Source: Hortaea werneckii (Eukaryota; Ascomycota; Dothideomycetes; Mycosphaerellales; Teratosphaeriaceae). Taken from it: a stretch of DNA of 64,000 bases. Location: positions 1-64,000 of the forward strand of contig JBAOKB010000086.1 in the NCBI GenBank assembly GCA_037044905.1, given 5' to 3'. Position 1 is the stretch's first letter; the number at the start of each line of letters is the position of its first letter. A program made the translations under genes and the position numbers. Shown here piece after piece: positions 29,967-40,100 of the stretch. The notes beneath the pieces are model-generated. The model searched no databases, was not told the origin of the DNA, and saw only the letters and a list, made by a program, of their open reading frames with translations.

Positions 29967-30686
29967 ATGGCACCCCAGCAATCGAAAAGCAATGAATCAG
30001 TGTACTGCTACACTTGCACGCAGTACGGACATGAGTTTAGCACATGTTCGAACAGTTGCGTCCATTGCCAACGTTCGCATGCCACGCTGCCGTGTCCGCA
30101 CGCGCTGTCCGTGTACCCGGTCACCCAAGAAGAGAAGCAGAACCAGGAGAGGCAAGCGATTGCCAACCTGCAGGCTAGGCTCTTGAAGAAGACTGAAACC
30201 GTCGCCGAGCTGCAAGCTCAGGCAGCACAGTTGAGGTTGATGCTGGACCTGGCTGAGCAAGGGGTACAGTTTCCGCCAGCACCGGAAGGACCACCACCGA
30301 AAGCAGATGCAGACGCGCAAGCCTCAGCAGATGCCAAAGGTAGTCAGCCTGATGGAAAGCCGGAGCGAAACAAGGTTCCTTTAGCCCTTCTCCTGTTCGG
30401 CCCTGAAGCCAAGAAGTGGTCAGATGCTGGCTTGTCCAACTCTTTGCCGAGCAACCTCAGAGCGAAAAAGACTCGACACTTCAACGCCCAGGTGGAAGGC
30501 AGACAGCCATGGCACAAGGACGACGAGCTTTCGGCTCTGCTCAAAGCGAAGTCAGTCTGGCCGCCACCGGGCTTCATCGAAGATGCCGAGGGGAAGATCG
30601 TGAGAGATCCGACCCAGCCAACACCCGAACCTCCCAGTGAGGCTGAAAAGCCAAAGACTGAGGGGGATGCGGAGATGGAGGGGTAG
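29967..30686 (+). CDS. Zinc-knuckle (CCHC) protein
   Basis: The protein has 239 residues and no intron. It opens with a retroviral Gag-type knuckle C14-X2-C17-X4-H22-X4-C27, directly followed by a second motif C31-X2-C34-X3-H38-X4-C43. A coiled-coil stretch covers about 50-95, and a Pro/Ala/acidic C-terminus follows with a short ordered block (FGPEAKKWSDAGL). CCHC knuckles bind single-stranded nucleic acid. No capsid, protease or polymerase domain is nearby, so this is not a recognisable retrotransposon gag, though descent from one is possible. A run of 27 A residues plus CTTTTCATCAGC begins 32 bp after the stop. Confidence 0.75.
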   Translation: MAPQQSKSNESVYCYTCTQYGHEFSTCSNSCVHCQRSHATLPCPHALSVYPVTQEEKQNQERQAIANLQARLLKKTETVAELQAQAAQLRLMLDLAEQGVQFPPAPEGPPPKADADAQASADAKGSQPDGKPERNKVPLALLLFGPEAKKWSDAGLSNSLPSNLRAKKTRHFNAQVEGRQPWHKDDELSALLKAKSVWPPPGFIEDAEGKIVRDPTQPTPEPPSEAEKPKTEGDAEMEG

Positions 30687-30718
30687 ATCCTCTTTGCCAC
30701 GTACCGTGGTCACGATCT

Positions 30719-30757
30719 AAAAAAAAAAAAAAAAAAAAAAAAAAACTTTTCATCAGC
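30719..30757 (+). repeat. 3' signature copy d: A27 plus CTTTTCATCAGC
   Basis: Twenty-seven consecutive A residues (30719-30745) are followed by CTTTTCATCAGC, 32 bp beyond the zinc-knuckle stop codon. The motif is identical to that at 25776 on the other strand. A tract this long is exposed to length error in nanopore assembly. Confidence 0.85.
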
Positions 30758-30872
30758 TGCATGCGGCGGTCACTGCTGCATCCTGGAGAAGGGTATGCAT
30801 TATTCGAACCAGCTACGCTAAGATAGGTGCCGTCAAGACTCAACGGATGCCTCGACCTTTACAACCCACGAC

Positions 30873-32922
30873 TCAAATGAGGTTTCGCACGCCTGCCATC
30901 ATCCAACCCTTTACACCCTTCCTCCCCTTTGTACCTTCCATCTCGGAGATGCTAGAACGCCTCTGCTCGTCAGACACATCTATGCCGCTTACACGTCTCT
31001 GACTCTCGCGCATGCCGGAATAGATATCGATGTCCTTGATCTTGACGTACAGCGGTCGGTGCTCGGGGTAGACAAACCAGCTGTAGACCTTCCAGCAGCA
31101 GTACAGGAAGACGAGCAATGGTGCAGCGAGGTAGGACATGAACCAGTTCTCGGCGCTGAGATAAGTGCCGCCCAGCGGGTAGAGCGCCGTGTAAAACGAG
31201 GCAATTAGGGCGATGACGTTGATGAGGAGGCAAATCCAAGAGCCCCAAACACCGAAGACGGCGCGGAAGGGTAACTCGTCCAAGCTGTGACCGTTGTGGG
31301 CCCTGGAGAAAGTCAGTACATGCGCATAGAGACACGACGTCTTCTTCGGTGCAGAGCAAACGCCTACCAAGCCATGCGGAATCTGATGTGAGCAATAGCA
31401 ATCGATCCAAAGACAAACAAGACAGTAATTCCAGACAAAGCCAGAAGCCAGTCAAAGATTGTACCGCCGTTGTCAGCAAGGTTGATGTAGGCCAGAAGAC
31501 CGAAAAGAAGTTGCAAGATGATTACAGCTGTTGGACGACCTTTACGATCGACATACGCGAGGATTTTGGGCGCCATGCCTGTGAAGGAGCGGAGTCAGCA
31601 CACGAGCATTGCATGAAAAAGACTGAAGTACGAACCATTTGCAGCCAATGCTTGAACTGTGCGTGTTGAGCCGAACATGCACGAGTTGGCGACACTCATG
31701 ACTGCCAGGAGGATGACGGCATTAAAGATCGAAGGAAGTGCCTTAATGCCTGCAAGTCTGATCGCGATGACAAAGGGCGAGAAACGAGATTCTGGACCGT
31801 CACCGGTCAAGATAGCGGCCCTCGAAGGTACGTCCAAGCCAACCAGGACAAGGTTGACGACATAGAAAACCAGGATACGCCAGACGACTTGCTTGGATGC
31901 CCTTGGGATCTCCTTGGCAGGGTTGGCGGCTTCGGCGGCGGCGAGACCAGTAAGCTCGGTGCCTGTGTAAGCAAAGGCAGCATTGACAAAGACACTGCAA
32001 AAGCCATGGAAGCCATTTTTGAAGCCCATGACAACGGCTGGTTCATTTTGTTCTGCTGGTAGATTGCTGTATGATAGGTCAGCCTATGCATTGCGAACAT
32101 TGCTACGTTGACTTACAAATATTGGTTGCCGATATAGCCACGGTCATCAGTTGGAACTCCGCCGGTGTTGATGATGATGCCGAGGATGGAAAAGCCAATG
32201 CAAGCAGTGATCTTGATGATACTCAGGACGAACTCGACCTGCACGCAGCGTTAACATCTTGAGAATGTGCGAGTGTGGTATAACTTACCTCGCCATAACC
32301 GCGCACGCCGAAATACTGAATGGCGATCAAAGCTACCAGGAGCGGAGTGATCCATGCAGCGTTGTTGATACCTTGCGACCCTGGCCAGTAGTGGATGATA
32401 TTACAGGCAGCCGAGATCTCGAAGGGGAGGACAGTGAGCCAGGAGATGGCGTACTCCCAGGCGCAGGCGAAACCGAAGGAGGGGTCGACAAAACGACAGA
32501 TGTACATGGTGAAGGCGCCGTTGATTGGGTACATGACGGCAAGCTCGGCAAGGGCTTGCATCATGAGGTAGATCATGACTCCGATGGCCAAGAAGCCAAT
32601 GATCACAGAGGCTGGGCCGCCATCGACGAAGGAACCTCCGGAACCGATGAAGAGGCCGGAGCCAATGGCGCCGCCGCTACACTCTAGTTAGTTTTGTGTC
32701 TTGCGAGTCAAAGGAGAGGAGCGAGACCAACATGGCAATCATCTGCATGTGTCTACCCTTGAGACTGCGGTGGAGCTCGTTTTGTTGGCCGACGGCCAGG
32801 TTATCCACGATGCCATCATCTTCAGACAAACGTCCCTTTGGCTGCTTGTCGAAGTCGGAATCGTTGGGAGAGGCGTTGTATTGATTCTTCTCGAGTTCGG
32901 GGCTCTCGTGTAGGGGAGACAT
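30873..32922 (-). CDS. Amino-acid permease (APC superfamily, YAT-type), six exons
   Basis: Exons on the minus strand are 32922-32732, 32676-32289, 32238-32117, 32066-31636, 31578-31368 and 31302-30873. All five introns are GT-AG and about 50-65 bp long, and the reading phase is continuous, giving 590 residues. A hydrophilic cytosolic N-terminus (about 60 residues) leads into the first helix with the family signature IGGAIGSGLFIGSG. About twelve membrane segments follow. The AYTGTEL segment, the helix ending PRASKQV, and the closing sequence YPEHRPLYVKIKDIDIY are typical of fungal Gap1/Inda1/Dip5 relatives. It should import amino acids by H+ symport at the plasma membrane. Substrate cannot be read from sequence. 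It lies between the unknown cassette genes and the GAG cluster. Confidence 0.9.
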
Positions 32923-35560
32923 GGCGACTGCGGATCCAACACGAGCAAGTTGTAAGGAAAGACAATCAGGGTAGAAGGGAAAGATTTATGAAGGAGACGC
33001 GACGGATTCGCAGCAGAGGCAAGGTTGCATCAATATATGCATACCTGGTGCGCGTCACCGGCCGTGAATGGCAGGTGGTGACACATGAAGGATTGATACT
33101 CGCAGATAAGAGAAGTCTAGCGTCACGCGCGCGATTAAGAGGGAGCATGAGGAGGTGAATGCGCCTCGGGAACAGACAAGCGAGCCTGTCACAAGCTTTG
33201 GTTCCAAGACGGCGAAGCCTAACTCGGGCCAGGCTTCGATAAACCAAGCGATAGCGGTCGCTTGCGCCGAGAACCCTGTACGTAACAAGCTTTACTTACG
33301 ACTTTCGCCAAGTTTGCACGTGGTTTGCCCCGCGTGGTTTATCGACTTACTAAGCAACATGGACTCGAAAGTACCGCATACGTCTCGAGACTTCATTCAC
33401 AACAATTCGAAAAGCTGGGTAAAGAAAATGGTATATGGTGTTATATTTCACTCACGGTAGACCAGACACACGGCCACATCGGTCAACACGTCTCCCTAGT
33501 TGCAAGAGTCGCAGTGAACGCCAGAAAGAAGTATTATCCATTTTGAGCTTCTATCCACAACAGACCAACCCATGGTGATATGAAACAATGCTGTTCCGTA
33601 GACTTGAAAAGTCGGCATCCAATAAACAAAGGTGAATAACATCAGAGCCATTGCCAGCGACTCCGTGTATTGTGCGACGGACAGTACACACGATCATGGG
33701 CAGCGCCGCTCTACAAAGCAAGTGGCGAAAGTCGCAGGGCGACCAAAAAAACAAAAGAGAGAGAGAAAAAAAGAGAGAAGGAAAGATTATGCCTCCGAAT
33801 GCTCGAGAAGAGTTCAACTCATTCATGACGTCCGTGCGCAACTCATAGTAGTCTTCTAGTCAAATGTCTTTTAAGAACGGCAGTTCCGACTCTGGTAAAG
33901 CTCACACGGAGCTTCGCTTATACTTAGGCATAGGTATTCCGCCTTACTTTTCAAAACATTTAGTCAAGCAGTGCATATAACGCTCTGTTTCCTAGCTCAG
34001 GTATTGGGGAGCAAGTACCTCATGTTCTTATGCCGAGGCCTGCTCGAGAAGTCTGACTTGGGCTTGGAGAATATGCCGCTTTGCAGAGCAAGTAGAGACA
34101 AGTCTTTCGAATCTCCCCACCTTCGCAAAATTCTTGTGGTCTCCGGGCACCTTTTCACCGGCGAGGATTGCAGTGACCGTCTAGTGGGTACAGTGGTTCG
34201 GTAGTAACAGTCTCTCAAGCTCTGACTTGAACGTTGTACTAGCTGGTCCTATACTGAACATATTCACGGTGGTTTAGAGGTGAGGGTACTGGTGGTGGCG
34301 GTGGTGAATACTGACCTCTAGTAAACCTCTTCAATGCTCGGTTGCTAAGGACTCCCTGCCATTCTTGCCCAGTGACTGCCTCATGGAGCTCGCCATTTAT
34401 ACCTGAGATTTACGACAATTCATCTCTGCTGTACCAAATCACACTTTACAGAGCGCTGAACTGCATTGACCTCTATTATTTTTGTACCAAACGTCAAAGT
34501 ACCGGATTACTAAGTCAAACAGCCGCTATTAGCTTGATTCTCCAGATGAAGCCTTCTCCAATGGATTGAAAATGCATTGCTTTGCCGCCGCTGCCGGTGC
34601 TTTTGTAAGAGCCCTTGCTGCGAGGTAGTGTGCAAGAAAGGCTTTCGAGAGGTTGATTCGGCATCAACATTTCACAGCTTCTTGAGCTTCGAGAGCTCGC
34701 AAAAGGTAGCTACTAGGACTGCGGGCTTACCAGACTCTCGAATTACTAAACATGAGTCGCTTCATTCTACATTTTGACGGTGCTTTGGAAGACCTGTGAA
34801 AACACTAATCTGCCGTAATGCTAGAAAGAAAAAGAAGCTGCACTTGACTAGACCTGCACAAGTTAAAAAGTCTTTGGAAGTTGAGCATTGATTACAGCGA
34901 CACTATGAGCTTCCATGGAGGCAAAACCGTCGTCCATCTTATCTAGCAAGCTTCCAAGAGCCTCAATTTTCCCTAACCAGCGAGCGCGAGGAGTCGAGAC
35001 TGACGCATGGAGCCGCAGCGTCGTCTCGCTGCCGAAATGACAGAATCTTGGAAATGACCCGTATATTCAAGTTCTGAGGGACTTTGGGATTCTGTATGCA
35101 TAGATAAAACTGGTCGTCAATTTCACAATGAATGGCACACCCAAAACTGCCTCCATAATTGGATCTAGAATGGCGTTACCTACAGCAGGCTCCAGAAAAC
35201 CCGGCTGCGTTCGAGGTCTATCGATCAAAGATCCAGAGGCATCTCGTCATTTGCGCAACAAGCATACAACGTTCGACCCGTGATAGATCTGACTATATTA
35301 CATGAAGCGTTGCGTGTCGCATATAGCGCACCTCTTCATTGCTCAACTTAATCCCAATCGTATTGAAAGTACATTTGAATTATGAAGAGGTGCTCTATAC
35401 TTGCTATCGCAACTGAATTGGGACATTGATATACATGCGAGACATAGTCTTTCCGAGCGGCCCTACAGACAGTAAAGTCGGCCTGTGAAAGTCTTACTGG
35501 CTTCCTTACCTTCTCGTACTCATGGTGTTCCCTACATTGGTACATTGCTAGTCGACGCCT
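32923..35560. other. Long intergenic stretch without a supported gene
   Basis: This 2.6 kb contains only short ORFs on both strands with no recognisable domain. It is more AT-rich than its surroundings from about 33540 onward. A purine-rich tract (GAGAGAGAAAAAAAGAGAG) lies near 33760-33780. A short match to the dispersed repeat at 27776 lies near 34030-34085. It includes the upstream region of the permease at its left end. Confidence 0.5.
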
Positions 35561-35812
35561 TTGATTGAGAACATGCTTCGTGTTCGAGCACATCGATCTT
35601 CCAACGAGTCCGACACACACTTTTCACCCTACGTAGGACGTTCAAACGAAATACCGAGGATACCATATGACGTACTTCGAGACACCATAGGGCTTTCGCG
35701 GCAGTGTTCTTTGAAGAAAGATGTGTCTGCTTTAAGCTTGACGAGCAAGATCGGCAAGGATGTAATGTTCTACAGAAAAGCGCTCAAATCAACAGACTTC
35801 ATCATGAAGTAG
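35561..35812 (+). pseudogene. Possible F-box-like relic
   Basis: An 83-codon ORF contains IPYDVLRDTIGL and VSALSLTSK, which resemble the first two helices of fungal F-box proteins (pattern LPxDVLxxIxxL...ALSLTSK). There is no C-terminal extension and no supported upstream exon, so it looks like a remnant. It may be only a chance ORF. It is convergent with, and slightly overlaps the 3' end of, ega3. Confidence 0.3.
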
Positions 35813-36949
35813 CAGTGTCCGCTGTCGTCCCATTACAGTATTCTACCCATCCGTTGAGATTCATGTTCTTGATGACCGTGCTGAAGTCTGTGCTGCCGCT
35901 CGCTGAGCCCTCGCCGGAACAAAGGTCTTCGACCGCACTTTTGGCGACATTATTTAAAGACTCGTCGTTGGGATATTCGATATGAAAGACAGGCTTTCCT
36001 GCGTGAACAAAGGGTGCAAATGTCCCACACTCGCTGTACTGCACGCACTACTAGACTGTCACAAAAGGGTACCTCGCTACAATTCGGGAATTGCTTACCT
36101 GTTCGTTCACACTAAATGACATAATGTCTAAAACGTCAGGGATGATGCTTCCGGCATTCTTCAGCCCAATGGCGAGGGTGTGGTTGCGTGCTTGGTTCGA
36201 TAAGAACTGCAAGAAGTCGATCGAATCTTCTTCGGAAAGCCCGAGGCCATTTTCGTTGGACTGCGAAGCGTCAGGCTTGGGTGACTTGTCTGTTTGACCA
36301 CGTATGTGGCTCGCCTGCAGGGTATTCATACATAACCGTCAACATTGTCAGGATCGATCGCATCACATCCTTTCGATGCAGCAAGCGCGATTCGAGCTGC
36401 CATGATTCTTCGAACATTAGAGCTACCAATGTCGAGCCATCTTTCTCCGGGCCATCCGTCCAGCTCCTTGCCCAGATCCGAGGGCTGAAACTCGGAGGAG
36501 TCTGGACGGTACGACTCATAAGAGCCAGCGCTGAAGTAGCAGATGACTTTCTTGCCCAATTGATGCAGCTTCTCAATTGTGCTCTGGTCATTCGTAAAGA
36601 GATCGATATCAAAGATGTCCACGTCAGGCGAGATCGATGTGGCTGATTTCGAGACTGACAAAGGGTTGAGCAAGACGATCTGCCAGCTGCTATTCACGGC
36701 AGGCTGCCACAAGCTTCCATTGGCCGGCGGTGTTGGTAATGGTGTGCTGCTAGAGCCAGGTGAGGGGATCTCGTCGTCGTCATTGCCACTGTCTTCACTA
36801 TCACCGGTAAGACCCAAGCCGACGCCCAATCCCACTGCGAGGCCGATGACAAGCAGAGCAAGAAGGACAGACACAAGGATGAGAGTGCGGCGCGAAAGAC
36901 GTCTGACGCATCCCCCGCGTGGGGACTCAGAGTCGGCGAGCTTCTCCAT
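35802..36949 (-). CDS. ega3: Ega3-like endo-alpha-1,4-galactosaminidase (GH114)
   Basis: Exons are 36949-36332, 36260-36099 and 36038-35802, with introns of 71 and 60 bp (GTATGA...CGCAG and GTAAGC...TGCAG), giving 338 residues. Residues 1-20 are cytosolic, 21-48 form a Leu/Val/Gly membrane anchor, 50-75 are an acidic Ser/Pro stem, and the rest is a GH114 TIM barrel. Expected features are present: KVICYFSAGS, AIDPDNVDGYSN (D199, D201), GLKNAG, and the catalytic glutamate in FHIEY (E281). The family cleaves deacetylated galactosamine stretches of galactosaminogalactan. In Aspergillus fumigatus ega3 belongs to the same five-gene cluster, and here all five partners lie within 19 kb. A type II membrane topology matches that protein. 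Confidence 0.9.
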
Positions 36950-37725
36950 TGCAAGACCTGCCGATCGTGTTCACCTGAAGTTGCTCAAGTAGTAAAGTCA
37001 GGCACAAGTGACAGCGACGAGGAAACGAGGTGGTAAGTTCAGGCAGGCAAGTCGACACCGCTGCCGCCCTTCTTGACCACGGTGAAACGCCTGACTGACA
37101 AGCCGCCAAGACCGACGTAGGCGCAGCAAGTGCACGAGCAAGTTCCAAGACTACATTTTGATGGTCGCCTTCTGAGGTGCGCTTCGCCTGGCGGCCGCAG
37201 AAATTGGAATTCCAAACACAGCCGGCGGCTGCGGCAGGCGACGCTCTAGACTTTGCGCAGTGAATGCTAAAATTGTACCCGCCCGGCTTGGGTGTCCGTG
37301 CGATCCGGGGACCCTCATGCAGGGGTGTAGAGGACGGCACCGACCGTTACACTAGCATTCTCCGCAGGGCTCAGTGCGGAGCTTGCAGGAACCCCGCAGT
37401 GCTACAGCAGCGCTACTGTATCAACTGGTTGGTATTGGAACAGCGCATGTCGCAGCACCCGAAAATACACAACACAAAGCTGGAGAAGTCTCGTGGCAGC
37501 ACATGATCTACAGCGACTTTTCGAACATTGTTGGGCTACTCAAGGGTCGATCGTCCGTCAATGGCCAGCAGCAGGAGTTGCAATTCCGCGAGTGACCCAC
37601 GGCATACGACCGTATTATGGAAGGGCGAAAAGGAAATAGAGGGACAGAATACAGATATGTATACAAGATGCGCAAATTGTGAAAAGTTGTCGTTCTCCCA
37701 TAATCATCTCTCATTCCCAACAACC
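36950..37725. other. Intergenic, between agd3 3' end and ega3 start
   Basis: This 776-bp stretch lies between two genes on the same strand. It holds the ega3 promoter and the agd3 terminator region. No ORF with family resemblance is seen. Confidence 0.5.
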
Positions 37726-40100
37726 TCAAACGGCAACAGGTGAATCCAGCTGGAACGACACAGGTGACCCTGTCAACGTGGTCCAAATAGTCAGTGGATC
37801 ACTTCCCAACTGCTCTCGAGTCGTTTGTCCGCCAGTGCTTGAAGCAGACACTGGGAACGTCACTGGGATTGGTGCGCTGCAGCTATTGCCTTTTGATGAC
37901 AAGGTAGCGCCGGTGATAGATTTGCCATCGATTGACAGCGTCCATGACAGGCTTGGTTCGCACTGATCAACAGTCATCCTAAGCAGATGCATTAGCTTTC
38001 ATTCACGTCGGCTTGATATCGTCTCTAGTTACCTGTTCATGAAGAGAGCGGCGATGTCATCGTGCTTGAGCGTCAAGATTGGCCAAGTCGTGAGTCTCGT
38101 CATCTCTTGTACCACAGTCTCCACCCACGACATGATCAAAGATAGCTGGCCAGACTTAGAGCCAACGGTGGAGCTGGGCACATCGATCTGGCGAAGGTTC
38201 GCCTGATGGAACATGTAAGGGTCATGATGCAACCCCAGAAGGTGTCGGCTGGCCGTCAGACGAGCATTATCGAGAAGTGAATTGAAGTCGCCACTTCCAC
38301 CAGAGGTATCGATCCATTCTTGAGTAGTACAGTCTGGCAAGTCGCAGTTGTAATAGATTGTCGTGGCCCAGCGTGGAATGATTTGAAGTCCTGCATACCC
38401 ATTTGATGCAACATTGCTGATCAAAGGCCAGAACTCATTCTCGCTGTTCATCAAGACAGGCCTTGTCTAGTTCATGTCAGCATGCAGTCGCTTAGGTCAC
38501 AGTTCCAGGGACAACTACGACGACTTACATTGTCACCAACGACATTCGTAATACCCTCGTCCATCCAGGCCCGTATTGCATCGCCGTTGTGTAGACCTGT
38601 GATCGCTGGCGGTATTAAGCCCTTACCAGAGAATCGGGTAGCCTCGGAGATGCCAATCTGTTGCAACCAGGCTTTGTTGAAAGAGATCTCTTTCGAGACA
38701 TCCGCGTAGGTTGCATTATTCAGAGATGCATGGGAGAAGGTATGAGAGACATGAGCATAAGCATCGCGATTAGCCGAGTTCATGAACCATGATGCGAGTG
38801 CGTCGCCTCGAGCACATGTCTCGCTCCATGTGTAGTTGGTCGGAGTCATAGGCCAGATGTCGGTACCCGTTCCAAGTGGCTTCTGGAACTCCAAAGGCGT
38901 ATCGATCTGCTCGTCGTACTCAATGGCAGTATCGGGATTGCATGTTGTTCCGCCTTCGATCGCCGCTTCAATATCGCCATTGCCGTTATGACCAAGTTCC
39001 AGGAAGTAGTCCGATCCAGCTGGCATGCGAGAATTGATGTCGCTCATCCAAGAGACGTGAGCATCCAGATCACCAGTTCGGATCCTGAAATTGGTGTTTG
39101 CTGGACGGTAAAGCTCTGTCTCCAAATGCACGTCGTCCACTTGGGTGGAAAGAAAGATGCGACGGCGACCGGCATCTGCATTACTAGATTAGCCAGGAAT
39201 GGACTCAGGGTATTGGCCTCACTTACACAAACCGCGGGTCAACCAGTGGATGTATGCGTGTTGAAGGTAATTAGAAGTCGGCGACCAGTCAGTGGCCCAA
39301 CTGCTGAACCAGACCATTTGTTGACGAGCACCAAATGTGTTTATAACAGCGGCCGTAGTCTCCGAAGTGAAGGAGCCCGAGGGAGCAAATTGAGCGACTT
39401 CCTTCGCCATACTGGAGTTGGTGATGACAGCGGGATAGTGCCACAACCCTTGTGTTGACACCGAAGCACCACTTTGAACGGATGTCAATGGACATGATAT
39501 TGCCAGTTCAAGAATGTTTGGTGACTCACATTTTCAAATTGGCTGTAGGAAAGTCTGCATCATCACTTATACTGACCATTTGTTCCACTCCGGCATCGCA
39601 GCATCCAGCACCGTCGATGGCCGTAGCCACACCTAGGGTCTGATTAGACTTCATTGTGTCTTCAGATGAGATACGGTTGCAGTGACAATCGACTTACCAA
39701 AGTCTGGTCCAGGATAGACATCAAGTCGAACCATGCGAACCCCAAAAGTAGTCTGGTAATCGTAAAGTTGTTGCCACTGCGACGACGTGAGAGCGCTCGC
39801 CCATACGTCGTCGTAACTGTAGGCCAACTCGCTTAGAACAACAATGCCACCATAGTTGCCTTGCGTTGTCGTGTCGTTCAGAGCTGGCAAGCTTGTGCCG
39901 CCTTGTGGCACGATCACAAGTTGGAATGGTATTCCGTATCCTTTCAAGCCAGATATCGCTGAGTTGCCGGAAGCAGTGTCTCTTGCAAACACAAGCACTG
40001 TACTTGTTACGCTTAGCGCATTAGCTGCAGTAGCAAGCCAGAAAGCGAGCCCCAGAGCGGCTAAACGAAGCTGCGTTCTAAAAGGGTTGAGAGAAGCCAT
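37726..40100 (-). CDS. agd3: Agd3-like galactosaminogalactan deacetylase (CE18)
   Basis: Six exons on the minus strand: 40100-39698, 39632-39530, 39471-39227, 39175-38529, 38466-38033 and 37978-37726. Introns are about 51-65 bp, phase is consistent throughout, and the product has 694 residues. Residues 1-29 are a signal peptide (AALGLAFWLATAANA). The N-terminal third corresponds to the CBM87-type region (STVLVFARDT, DGAGCCDAG). The NodB-like catalytic part carries STQVDDVHL with D264/D265 and HTFSH with H395 and H399, the Asp-His-His metal site expected of the family. It removes acetyl groups from GalNAc in secreted GAG, making it cationic and adhesive. It is divergent from uge3 across 2.5 kb. 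Confidence 0.93.

Noticed and set aside
29967..30686. Zinc-knuckle gene as gag of an LTR retrotransposon
   Set aside because: No capsid, protease, reverse transcriptase, integrase or long terminal repeats are seen within several kb.
23381..35560. Starship or other giant mobile element
   Set aside because: No DUF3435 tyrosine recombinase captain and no flanking target repeats were recognised.
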